This document shows positions 1 to 6,713 of a DNA stretch of 13,072 nt, piece after piece (within the stretch, counting starts at the first letter, position 1; the number at the start of each line of letters is the position of its first letter). The translations under genes and the position numbers were made by a program. The notes below the pieces were generated by a model. It had not been told where the DNA came from. It ran no database searches and worked only from the letters and a program-made list of their open reading frames with translations. The DNA is from an uncultured Collinsella sp. (GTDB taxonomy: Bacteria; Actinomycetota; Coriobacteriia; Coriobacteriales; Coriobacteriaceae): positions 1-13,072 of the forward strand of contig CAAENO010000068.1 of NCBI GenBank assembly GCA_900757385.1. Reading direction: 5' to 3'.

Positions 1-287
1 ATCTTGCCGCCACCGACGCCGACGATGATGTCGCAACCGTTGTCGCGAGCGAGCGCAACCAGGCGATCGACCTCGCCCTTGGAGCACTCGCCGTTAAAGT
101 CCTCAAACAGCAACTCGGCCTTAGCCTCGACAAAGCCGCCCTCGATCTTGGCACCGACGCGCTTCTTGCCCGAAGGCGTCACGATGACGAGGGCCTTAGC
201 ACCGAGCGGCTCGACATAGGAACCGAGCTTGGCCAGCTCGTCCGGGCCCTGGATGTACTTGCTGGGGCTATTGAAAATTGCAGCCAT
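1..287 (-). CDS. gldA: Glycerol dehydrogenase, N-terminal part (cut by window start)
   Basis: Oxidises glycerol to dihydroxyacetone with NAD+ in the cytoplasm, or runs in reverse as a redox sink. The first 95 codons are present and the rest lies outside the window. The N-terminus carries the GldA pattern SPSKYIQG (residues 7-14), then FNGECSKGEVDRL (64-76) and the nucleotide-binding VGGGK (91-95), where the sequence runs off. These follow the E. coli GldA N-terminus closely, as remembered. The start is the ATG at 287-285, preceded on the minus strand by only a weak GGGA Shine-Dalgarno. It lies downstream of the alcohol dehydrogenase gene on the same strand, but a strong terminator stands between them, so it is probably expressed by partial read-through or from a promoter in the AT-rich 288-318 stretch. 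Metal ligands of the C-terminal domain cannot be checked here. Confidence 0.9.
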   Translation of the reverse strand, partial: MAAIFNSPSKYIQGPDELAKLGSYVEPLGAKALVIVTPSGKKRVGAKIEGGFVEAKAELLFEDFNGECSKGEVDRLVALARDNGCDIIVGVGGGK

Positions 288-300
288 AACTATCCCATTC

Positions 301-348
301 TCTAAAATAAAAAAGAAAGGGGCTCCGTACAGATACGTGCGGAGCCCC
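301..348 (-). terminator. Rho-independent terminator of the alcohol dehydrogenase gene
   Basis: A 12-bp stem (319-330 paired with 337-348, one G-T wobble) has a 6-nt loop (331-336). Read on the minus strand it is followed by a T-rich tract (318-301, TTTCTTTTTTATTTT). It lies 22 bp past the alcohol dehydrogenase stop codon and 32 bp before the gldA start. It probably limits transcription into gldA. Confidence 0.9.
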
Positions 349-370
349 TCGTTACGATAACAAGAGTCGA

Positions 371-1594
371 TTAGAAATCGATGTCGGTGTCGTAGTAGCA
401 GGCCTTGAGAATCTTCTCGAAGTCGGCAGCCTTGGTCTCACGCGGGTTCTCGGGCGTGCAGGCGTCGGTCTCGGCGTTCGCGGCGATCTCGGGAAGCTTG
501 GCGAGGAACTCCTCCTCGGAGACCATCTGCGGGTTCTCGGCGTCGACCTTCACGCCACCATTCGCGTAATCCTTGATGGACTGCGGAATGTTGAGCTGGT
601 CGTTGAGGTCGCGAATCTTCTGGACGAGCGCGGCGATGAGCTCCTCGTTGGTCTCGCCGGGAAGGTGCAGGATCTCCTTGGCCACGTAAGCATAACGCTC
701 GGCAGCACGGGGATCCTTGGAGTTCCACTGGATGACCTTGCCCAGGTACATGGCGTTAGCAGCACCGTGGATGATGTGGCCGTTCTCGAAGGCAGCACCG
801 GTCTTGTGAGCCATGGAGTGAACGATGCCGAGCAGGCCCGAGGAGAAGGCGATACCGGCGATGCACTGAGCCTCGTGCATGTGCTGACGGGCCTCATGGT
901 CGCCAGCATAGGACTTGGGCAGCCACTCGACGATCTCGCGGATGCCGTGCAGAGCGTTGGCGTCGGTGAACATGGAAGCGCAGGTGGAAACGTAGGCCTC
1001 CATGCAGTGGGTCAGAGCGTCCATGCCGGTGTGAGCGCACAGCTTGGCGGGCATGGTGTAGGTGAGCTCGGGGTCGACGATGGCGACATCAGGGGTGATG
1101 TTGAAGTCGGCCAGCGGGTACTTGATGCCCTTGGCGTAGTCGGTAATGACGGAGAAGGCAGTGACCTCGGTAGCGGTACCGGAGGTAGAGGAGATGGCGC
1201 AGAAGTGAGCCTTCTGACGCAGCTCGGGGAAGCTGAACGGCTGGATGATGTTATCGAAGGACTCCTCGGGATACTCGTAGAAGACCCACATGGCCTTAGC
1301 GGCATCGATGGGCGAGCCGCCGCCGATGGCGATAATCCAGTCGGGCTCGAACTCGCGCATGGCCTCGGCGCCCTTCATGACCGTCTCGATGGACGGATCG
1401 GACTCGACGCCCTCGAACAGCTTGACCTCCATGCCGGCCTCTTTGAGGTCGGCCTCAACGTCCTGCAGGAACCCGCCGCGGCGCATAGAGCTGCCGCCAG
1501 AAACGATGATGGCCTTCTTGCCCTTGAGGTTCTTCACCTCGTGGCGAGCGCCCTCACCAAAGTACAGATCGCGAGGATTGGTAAAACGTCCCAT
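371..1594 (-). CDS. Iron-containing (group III) alcohol dehydrogenase
   Basis: A cytoplasmic Fe-dependent alcohol dehydrogenase, probably reducing an aldehyde to an alcohol with NAD(P)H during fermentation. At 407 residues it has the usual single-domain family length. Visible motifs are the dinucleotide loop IGGGSPIDAAKAM (90-102), the STSGTATE segment (136-143), and metal-ligand candidates D192 and H196 in GMDALTH, H259 in VHSMAH and H276 in HGAANA. The last motif is three residues farther on than in FucO because of a small insertion. The sequence resembles the ADH domain of AdhE and butanol-dehydrogenase-like enzymes, and the substrate cannot be told. I chose the ATG at 1594 over the upstream ATG at 1645 because AGGAGG lies 6 nt before it and the family N-terminus (MGRFTNPRDLYFG) begins there. 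A hairpin in the leader (1635-1661) and a terminator after the gene suggest a monocistronic unit. Confidence 0.9.
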   Translation of the reverse strand: MGRFTNPRDLYFGEGARHEVKNLKGKKAIIVSGGSSMRRGGFLQDVEADLKEAGMEVKLFEGVESDPSIETVMKGAEAMREFEPDWIIAIGGGSPIDAAKAMWVFYEYPEESFDNIIQPFSFPELRQKAHFCAISSTSGTATEVTAFSVITDYAKGIKYPLADFNITPDVAIVDPELTYTMPAKLCAHTGMDALTHCMEAYVSTCASMFTDANALHGIREIVEWLPKSYAGDHEARQHMHEAQCIAGIAFSSGLLGIVHSMAHKTGAAFENGHIIHGAANAMYLGKVIQWNSKDPRAAERYAYVAKEILHLPGETNEELIAALVQKIRDLNDQLNIPQSIKDYANGGVKVDAENPQMVSEEEFLAKLPEIAANAETDACTPENPRETKAADFEKILKACYYDTDIDF

Positions 1595-1634
1595 ACTGTG
1601 CCTCCTAAACAAGCCCCTCTTAGACTTGCGTATA

Positions 1635-1661
1635 TAACGGAGCACCCGATTGGCTCCGTTA
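1635..1661. promoter_or_regulatory. Perfect 9-bp inverted repeat upstream of the alcohol dehydrogenase gene
   Basis: TAACGGAGC (1635-1643) and GCTCCGTTA (1653-1661) form a perfect 9-bp dyad with a 9-nt spacer, 41-67 bp upstream of the start codon. No U-tract follows on the minus strand, so it is not a simple terminator. An operator or a 5'-leader hairpin is likely. A TTATAT -10-like hexamer touches its downstream edge (minus strand), but there is no convincing -35. I do not recognise the regulator. Confidence 0.4.
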
Positions 1662-2008
1662 GGACCGTTTTGCGCGTTGCCGGCGATGACAATGCGCGAT
1701 GTCTAAACGTCTCAACGCTCAGACAAACACTATTTTACCGTTCTGGTTGGTCAGTTATTCACCTAAAGCCGCCAATGATGAAACGTTTTTTCTATCCCTG
1801 AAGACCCTTGTGCGGCATTCATACTCCCAAGCTGGGCAAACGTTTTATCAAGGTTGACTACATATCCTGGGCAGGACTGTGCCCCTCCAAAATATGCACC
1901 GTTCGCCGCCAAAAATCGACCGTTTGCGGCACCGTGATACCACTCGGTCGTCCAAGGTGCCGACATTTGTGCGACATCCGTCTTCGTGGTGCAAAGGTGC
2001 AAGTCCAA

Positions 2009-2031
2009 GTGCGACACCCCCGGTGTGCCAC
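2009..2031. promoter_or_regulatory. Imperfect dyad upstream of the TPR/murT-gatD operon
   Basis: GTGCGACACC (2009-2018) and GGTGTGCCAC (2022-2031) form an 8/10-matched inverted repeat with a CCC spacer, just upstream of the AT-rich candidate -10 elements and 64 bp before the start codon. The position suits an operator or activator site. This rests on symmetry only. Confidence 0.3.
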
Positions 2032-2094
2032 ATGCGGGTAAACTAGAACCTTATATAGAGACATTTGAACCCTAACCGCAGCAAAGGAGGCCCC

Positions 2095-3171
2095 ATGGCA
2101 TTCGATCCCATTCAAGAGGATTGCCATCGCCTCGTTCTTGAGGCCTTGCGCCGCGACAATATCCCGCTCACCGATGGCACCGCCGTAGAGCGTCTGATGG
2201 AACAATTCACCCGCAACCCCGCGCCGCTCATCGTGCATGATCGCGACCGCGCCGGACATCTGATTGCCAAGGTGGTCGAGGCTGTCGACTACCGCATTCC
2301 CTTTATCCCCGACGATGCCCAAGCCGAGCAGGAAGAGGCCGCTGCCGAGAACATGCTTCGCGAGGCCGCCGCGCTCGATCCGACCAACTGGGATGCCCAG
2401 CGCATGCTGACGGCCCTCACCGCCGACTCCAACGAGGAATACGTACAGTACCTGGTATCCAAGCGCGATGAAGTCGAGCATGACCTGGCGCTCAAGATCG
2501 CCTCGGCTCAGGACCCCTACGAGCGCGAGGCCGCTGGCGACCTCACGCGCCGCCCCTATCTGCGCTGGCTTGCCGCCTTGGCATCGCGCGCCCTCATTAG
2601 CGGCCGCTATCGCATGTCGCTCGAAGCCGCAAATCGCAGCTTGGACTTTGCGCCCAACGACCCCGCTGGTGTCCGCCACACCGCGATGCTCGCCATGGCA
2701 AAACTCGAATACCCCGCCGAGGAGCTCAAGCGCTTTCGCTCCGCTCACTCCGTGCCGTACCTCGCGAATACCCCGCTGCGCCGCCGCCCCAAAGATGCGG
2801 AGCGTGACTTGGACCCATGGACGCTCATCGCGCTGATGAGCGCTGCTTGGCGCGAGCTGGACTACGAGGGCGCCGAGCACTACTTGCGCATCCTTGCGCG
2901 CTCGTGTCCGCACGCAGCCGAGGCGCTCTACTTCCAAACCGAGTTTCCCGATGGCGTCTATGCCCGCGTCAACGTGGGTGCAGGCTCCACCGACGAGCTT
3001 GTCCTTGCGCTGTCCGAGGCGACGCCGGTACTGCAGGAGGGCCTGGGCGCGCCCGACAACGCCAGCTTTGCCGCCTGGGTCGCCACCAACGACATCGTGC
3101 GCTCCCAGATCGACGAGCGCATACTGCGGGCGGCCGAGCAGGGCTTGCCGTTTAAGGGAGGAGACCTCTAA
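2095..3171 (+). CDS. TPR-type helical protein resembling bacterial ST7-like proteins (paralogue 1)
   Basis: A 358-residue, probably cytoplasmic protein without signal peptide or membrane helix. Function is unknown. The middle has a TPR/ST7-like character: AALDPTNWDAQRML (92-105), then RRPYLRWLAALASRAL (152-167) and RSLDFAPNDPAGVRH (181-195), a pattern like the LNPNDNQGVRY segment I remember from bacterial ST7-related TPR proteins. A second helical pair follows at about 238-275 (DPWTLIALMSAAW). The start at 2095 is taken because AAGGAGG (2084-2090) sits 4 nt before it; an in-frame ATG at 2065 lacks such a site. The stop overlaps the next start (TAATG), so the two are translationally coupled. 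The downstream gene is a divergent paralogue, and murT-gatD follows 45 bp after that. TPR proteins usually act as protein-binding scaffolds. A link to peptidoglycan amidation is suggested only by position. Confidence 0.7.
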   Translation: MAFDPIQEDCHRLVLEALRRDNIPLTDGTAVERLMEQFTRNPAPLIVHDRDRAGHLIAKVVEAVDYRIPFIPDDAQAEQEEAAAENMLREAAALDPTNWDAQRMLTALTADSNEEYVQYLVSKRDEVEHDLALKIASAQDPYEREAAGDLTRRPYLRWLAALASRALISGRYRMSLEAANRSLDFAPNDPAGVRHTAMLAMAKLEYPAEELKRFRSAHSVPYLANTPLRRRPKDAERDLDPWTLIALMSAAWRELDYEGAEHYLRILARSCPHAAEALYFQTEFPDGVYARVNVGAGSTDELVLALSEATPVLQEGLGAPDNASFAAWVATNDIVRSQIDERILRAAEQGLPFKGGDL

Positions 3172-4214
3172 TGGATCCGAGCGTCTACATCCCCGCCTAC
3201 CTGGAGCGCACCTATCTGGCGTCGCACCCCGAGCTCACCGATGCAGCACGCGAGCTTGTCCATAACGACATTAGCGCGAATCCTCAAAAGTATGCGCAGG
3301 CCGAGCATGCCCAGACACTGCTGTCCTATGCCGGCGTTCATCGCCACCTGCTCGACGAGCTCCATCGCATCGAGGACATGGGCAGCGACGAGGAGTTTGA
3401 GCAGACGCGCAACCGCCTGTTCGACGACATGCGCGACGAGCTGCTCAAGATCGTCCGCGTCGATGCGCATGTCCTCGACGCGCAGCTGCTCGCCATCATC
3501 CTGGCCGACACGCCCGTTGACGCCTGCCTGGGCGACCTGATGAAGCTCGAGGCGACCACGGCCGATTACCTGCAGCAAAGCGTGCCCGGGTTCGACATGG
3601 AAGCCCCGCACTACTGGGCCAATAATGTTTTGGCCGACGGTGTCACCGCAGCAGACCTTACCGTGAGCGAGCCGGCTCTTATCGGGTGGCTTCACACACT
3701 CGAGGCCATCTCGCAGCTGTGCATGGCGAGCGCCCGCTACCGCGCTGCTGCCAACTACGCCCGCCGCGTCCTTAAGGCAGAAGGCTATCCCACCCGAGCT
3801 GCCGGCACCGTGTTGCTCGCCCTCGCTCGCCTGGAAGACCAGGACGGCTTTTTCGCCCTAGCGCACCAGCTCGAGGAACAGGCGGGAGCCGATGCACTCG
3901 AGAACTCTCCTTGGTACCTGCTCGCCCGCACAATCCTATTGTTCAAAACGAACAAGATGCGTCCGGCGGTGCGTGCGCTGCGTGAGTTCGCTAACCGCTG
4001 CGAGGGCGGCGCGTTCTTCTTGCTGAATCCCATGTACCAGACACCGTACCTTCCCTGCCGGCCCGAGCCACGCGATCCCTGGGATCTTTCGCACCAGGCC
4101 GTTTGGGAAGCGGACGGCATTATCTCGGACACTCCAGACTTTGCCCCCTGGGCCAATGCCTGCGAAGACGTGTCGCAGCTTGCCCAGGAATTTGCGCGCC
4201 GCTACGGTTTTTAG
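3171..4214 (+). CDS. TPR-type helical protein, divergent paralogue of the preceding gene
   Basis: A 347-residue, soluble, mostly helical protein of unknown function. It matches the upstream protein in order and spacing: VRVDAHVLDAQLLAIILAD (96-113) aligns with the DPTNWDAQRMLTALTAD segment, LIGWLHTLEAISQL (170-183) with YLRWLAALASRAL, the RVLKAEG..VLLALARLED stretch (199-223) with RSLDFAP..MLAMAKLE, and a third helical pair at 246-277 with paralogue 1's 238-275. Helical repeats are therefore probable, although canonical TPR residues are weaker than in paralogue 1. The C-terminal third (about 278-320, rich in Pro, Tyr and Trp) is specific to this copy. The ATG overlaps the previous stop (TAATG), with AAGGGAGGAG (3154-3163) as the ribosome site. 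I infer that the pair arose by tandem duplication and may work as a heteromer. Confidence 0.65.
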   Translation: MDPSVYIPAYLERTYLASHPELTDAARELVHNDISANPQKYAQAEHAQTLLSYAGVHRHLLDELHRIEDMGSDEEFEQTRNRLFDDMRDELLKIVRVDAHVLDAQLLAIILADTPVDACLGDLMKLEATTADYLQQSVPGFDMEAPHYWANNVLADGVTAADLTVSEPALIGWLHTLEAISQLCMASARYRAAANYARRVLKAEGYPTRAAGTVLLALARLEDQDGFFALAHQLEEQAGADALENSPWYLLARTILLFKTNKMRPAVRALREFANRCEGGAFFLLNPMYQTPYLPCRPEPRDPWDLSHQAVWEADGIISDTPDFAPWANACEDVSQLAQEFARRYGF

Positions 4215-4259
4215 TGACGCACTCGACCCGACCATATCGTTTACGTTAGGAACGGTTTC

Positions 4260-6437
4260 ATGAATCTCCGCTCATCTCTTGCCTGCACCTCGAGCGATAT
4301 CGCCCGCTGGGGGCTGCGCTCCGTCCTTAAGCGCCAGGGCGGCGTACTTCCCGGCCGCATCGCCATGAAGATCGACCCCGAGCTGCTAAGCGACCTCGCG
4401 AGCCTGGTCGACCGCAGCGTGGTGATCACCGGTACTAATGGCAAGACCACCACCTCCAACCTCATCGCCGACGCCGTTGCCGCCAGCGGCGCCACCGTGG
4501 TGTGCAACCGCGCTGGCAACAACATGGAGCCGGGCGTGGTGGGCGCGTTGCTCGAGGCGCGCGGCAACCTTAAGCGAACGGCCAGCAGCAAGCGCGTAGG
4601 CGTCTTTGAGTGCGACGAGCTCTACACGGTGCGCGTCCTGCCCAAGCTCAAGCCGACCTACTTTGTGCTGCTCAACCTGTTCCGCGACCAGCTGGACCGC
4701 TACGGCGAGATCGACCATACCCAGGACGTCATCGCCCATGCGTTGGAGCTCTCTCCGACGACAACGCTCATCTACAACGCCGACGATCCGCTGTGCGCCT
4801 CGATCGCCGCGCGCGTCCCCAACACGAGCATCGCCTTTGGCATCGACGGCGCCACGGGCACCGAGTCCGACCGCATTAGCGACTCGCGTTTTTGCTCGCA
4901 GTGCAACGCCCCGCTGGAATACGACTATGTGCAGTACGGACAGCTGGGCGCCTATCATTGCCCTTCGTGCGGCTGGGGTCGCCCCGCGCTGCTCCGCCGC
5001 GTGACGGGCGTTGAGCTCGGCTGCGACGGCTACGGCTTTGACCTGGCCTTTGGACCTGAGGCCAACGCGCCCGCCGTGCACATCGCCACGCGCTACAACG
5101 GCCTGTACATGGTCTATAACGTCGCCGCCGCCTTCTTTGCGGCGCACGAGCTGGGCGTGGACGCGGCGCACCTGCAGCCCACGCTTAATGCCTACGTGCC
5201 CGCCGGCGGACGCATGGGCCGCTGGGATATTGCCGGCCGCACCGTCGAGGCCAACCTGGCCAAGAATCCCGTGGGCTTCGATCGCCAGATCCAGTCCATT
5301 AAAACGGCAGGTGGCAGGCTCTGCGCCTTCTTCCTAAACGATAACGATGCCGACGGCCACGATGTCTCGTGGATCTACGATGTCGACTTCGAGCGCATCG
5401 CCGACACGCCGGGTCTTGTCGCCTTTGCCGGAGGCACGCGTGCGCACGACATGCAGGTACGCCTCAAGTACGCCGGCATCGATGCCGCGATTATCTCGGA
5501 CATCGCGCAGGCGATCGGTGCCGTGGCAGACGAGGCCGCCGATGACACCTTCTACGCCGTCGCCAACTACACGGCCTTCCCGCCGCTGGTCAAAGAACTC
5601 GACGGGCTGAAGGGTGCCGATGCAGCCACGGTTGCTGCCCGCGCCGTAGTCCGTGCCGACGGCAGCGCTCTTCCTGTCGGCATCGCGCCGGTCGAGCTTT
5701 CGCGTCCCCTGCGCATCGTCTACCTGTATCCCGATGCCCTTAACCTCTACGGTGACGGCGGCAATGTTATCGCGCTCGAGCGCCGCTGCGCCTGGCGTGG
5801 CATTCCCGTGCGTGTAGACGAGGTCCGTATGGGCGAGACGCTTGATTTGACCGATGCCGATATCGTCATGATGGGTGGCGGCTCCGACCGCGACCAGCTA
5901 GCCGTGGCACACGAGTTGCTCGCCCAAAAAGACAAGGTCGCGGCCTATGTTGAGGATGGCGGCTCACTGCTTGCCATCTGCGGCAGCTATCAGCTGCTCG
6001 GCCGTTCGTACTATATGGGCGAGGATCGCATCGAGGGTCTGGGCGTCATTGCCGCCGAGACAGTGCGCGGCTCCGACCGCCTGATCGGCAACGTCGCCGT
6101 CAAGACCGACCTGGCACCCGAGCCCTTTGTGGGATTCGAGAACCACGGCGGCCGCACCCTGCTCGACGCAGAGGCGACGCCGCTCGGAACGTCCGTCGTC
6201 GTGGGCACCGGCAACAACGGCGACGATGGCTTTGAGGGCCTCATCCACAAGGGAGTCATCGGCACGTACTTACACGGGCCGGCACTGCCCAAGAACCCCG
6301 AGCTCGCCGACTGGCTCATCGCCCACGCCCTCGAACGCCGTGGCGACGCACAGGCCGCCGCCCTGTTGCCGCTCAAACCCCTCGACGACGCCTACGAGCA
6401 CGCCGCCCACGACGCCGCCATGAAGCTCCTCCCCTAG
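4260..6437 (+). CDS. murT-gatD: Fused MurT-GatD lipid II isoglutaminyl synthase
   Basis: Amidates the alpha-carboxyl of D-Glu in the lipid II stem peptide to D-isoglutamine, using ATP and glutamine-derived ammonia, at the cytoplasmic membrane face. The 725-residue chain carries both subunits that are separate in Staphylococcus aureus. The MurT part (about 1-450) has P-loop GTNGKTT (58-64), a zinc ribbon with C212, C215, C234 and C237, and the MurT-specific NDNDADGHDVSW (360-371). The GatD part (about 483-700) has LNLYGDGGN (494-502), GGGSDRDQ (539-546), nucleophile C574 in AICGSYQLLG, R607 in the probable glutamine-binding segment, GFENHGG (625-631) and catalytic H672 in LHGPALPKNPE. A linker of about 30 residues joins them without a stop. 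The start ATG at 4260 follows TAGGA. It is the last gene of the three-gene unit and is followed by a terminator. Domain assignment is firm; the activity of the fusion is inferred. Confidence 0.93.
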   Translation: MNLRSSLACTSSDIARWGLRSVLKRQGGVLPGRIAMKIDPELLSDLASLVDRSVVITGTNGKTTTSNLIADAVAASGATVVCNRAGNNMEPGVVGALLEARGNLKRTASSKRVGVFECDELYTVRVLPKLKPTYFVLLNLFRDQLDRYGEIDHTQDVIAHALELSPTTTLIYNADDPLCASIAARVPNTSIAFGIDGATGTESDRISDSRFCSQCNAPLEYDYVQYGQLGAYHCPSCGWGRPALLRRVTGVELGCDGYGFDLAFGPEANAPAVHIATRYNGLYMVYNVAAAFFAAHELGVDAAHLQPTLNAYVPAGGRMGRWDIAGRTVEANLAKNPVGFDRQIQSIKTAGGRLCAFFLNDNDADGHDVSWIYDVDFERIADTPGLVAFAGGTRAHDMQVRLKYAGIDAAIISDIAQAIGAVADEAADDTFYAVANYTAFPPLVKELDGLKGADAATVAARAVVRADGSALPVGIAPVELSRPLRIVYLYPDALNLYGDGGNVIALERRCAWRGIPVRVDEVRMGETLDLTDADIVMMGGGSDRDQLAVAHELLAQKDKVAAYVEDGGSLLAICGSYQLLGRSYYMGEDRIEGLGVIAAETVRGSDRLIGNVAVKTDLAPEPFVGFENHGGRTLLDAEATPLGTSVVVGTGNNGDDGFEGLIHKGVIGTYLHGPALPKNPELADWLIAHALERRGDAQAAALLPLKPLDDAYEHAAHDAAMKLLP

Positions 6438-6443
6438 CACCCC

Positions 6444-6481
6444 ACCACCACAAAGGGGACAGGTACCTTTGTGGTGGTTTT
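6444..6481 (+). terminator. Terminator after murT-gatD, REP-like hairpin
   Basis: A perfect 13-bp stem (6444-6456 with 6466-6478) has a 9-nt loop and is followed by TTTT (6478-6481), starting 6 bp after the murT-gatD stop. It should end the TPR-murT-gatD transcript. The top of the hairpin contains GGGGACAGGTACC (6455-6467), which resembles palindromes I associate with dispersed REP elements mobilised by RAYT transposases. That resemblance is from memory and unverified. Confidence 0.8.
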
Positions 6482-6518
6482 CCAGTTTGCCAACGATATA
6501 CGCGCCGGCAAAAAAGTC

Positions 6519-6527
6519 TGCTATACT
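6519..6527 (+). promoter_or_regulatory. Extended -10 promoter of tRNA-Glu
   Basis: TGCTATACT (TG at 6519-6520, hexamer TATACT at 6522-6527) is a good extended -10 element 10 bp before the mature tRNA 5' end. No clear -35 stands at 16-18 bp, as is common for extended -10 promoters. The TTGCCA at 6487-6492 is too far upstream. Confidence 0.6.
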
Positions 6528-6537
6528 CTTTCCCGCT

Positions 6538-6614
6538 GTCCCCATCGTCTAGCGGCCAAGGACGCCACCCTTTCAAGGTGGATATCGCGGGTTCGAATCC
6601 CGCTGGGGGCACCA
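6538..6614 (+). tRNA. tRNA-Glu(TTC), CCA encoded
   Basis: A complete cloverleaf. The 7-bp acceptor stem pairs 6538-6544 with 6604-6610 (one T-G). The anticodon stem CCACC/GGTGG (6565-6569, 6577-6581) encloses loop CTTTCAA with anticodon TTC at 6572-6574. The T-arm is GCGGGTTCGAATCCCGC, the discriminator base is A6611 and CCA is genomic (6612-6614). The TTC anticodon reads GAA and GAG. Its charged product feeds translation and, in many bacteria, tetrapyrrole synthesis. Confidence 0.97.
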
Positions 6615-6626
6615 CAGAATCTGTGA

Positions 6627-6657
6627 AGCCCGTTACCAATTCGGTAGCGGGCTTTTT
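6627..6657 (+). terminator. Rho-independent terminator of tRNA-Glu
   Basis: An 11-bp stem (6627-6637 with 6643-6653, one T-G wobble) has a 5-nt loop AATTC and runs into TTTTT (6653-6657), 12 bp after the tRNA CCA end. Confidence 0.92.
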
Positions 6658-6670
6658 GCTACCCATACGC

Positions 6671-6687
6671 CGGGATTCGAACCCCGA
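6671..6687 (-). other. tRNA T-arm-like fragment in reverse orientation
   Basis: On the minus strand this reads GGGGTTCGAATCCCGG, a typical T-loop with a partly mismatched T-stem, followed by GCGTATGGGTA, which looks like a tRNA acceptor end. No matching 5' half, D-arm or anticodon arm follows, so it is not a working tRNA. It could be a remnant left by integration or recombination at the neighbouring tRNA locus, or part of the adjacent repeat. Confidence 0.35.
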
Positions 6688-6713
6688 AGGCATAAAATCA
6701 CACTGTCATCCAA

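Larger units (their letters stand above)
1595..2094. other. Divergent intergenic region with repeated dyads
   Basis: About 500 bp between the divergently transcribed alcohol dehydrogenase and TPR genes, with no credible ORF. It contains two AAACGTTT palindromes at 1781-1788 and 1838-1845 (57 bp apart), a CGGCACC/GGTGCCG pair at 1927-1933 and 1956-1962, and GTGCGACA-type direct repeats near 1970 and 2010. AT-rich -10-like hexamers occur at 2039-2044 (TAAACT) and 2052-2057 (TATATA), but neither has a convincing -35. This is a plausible regulatory region, with no factor assigned. Confidence 0.35.

Noticed and set aside
1595..1645. Upstream start of the alcohol dehydrogenase (17 extra residues)
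   Set aside because: It would place the AGGAGG site inside the coding region and add a basic leader unlike the family.
665..1801. 378-codon plus-strand open frame
   Set aside because: It lies antisense to the alcohol dehydrogenase in GC-rich DNA. The product is low-complexity (Gly, Val, Asp, Leu rich) with no family motifs, typical of a mirror frame.
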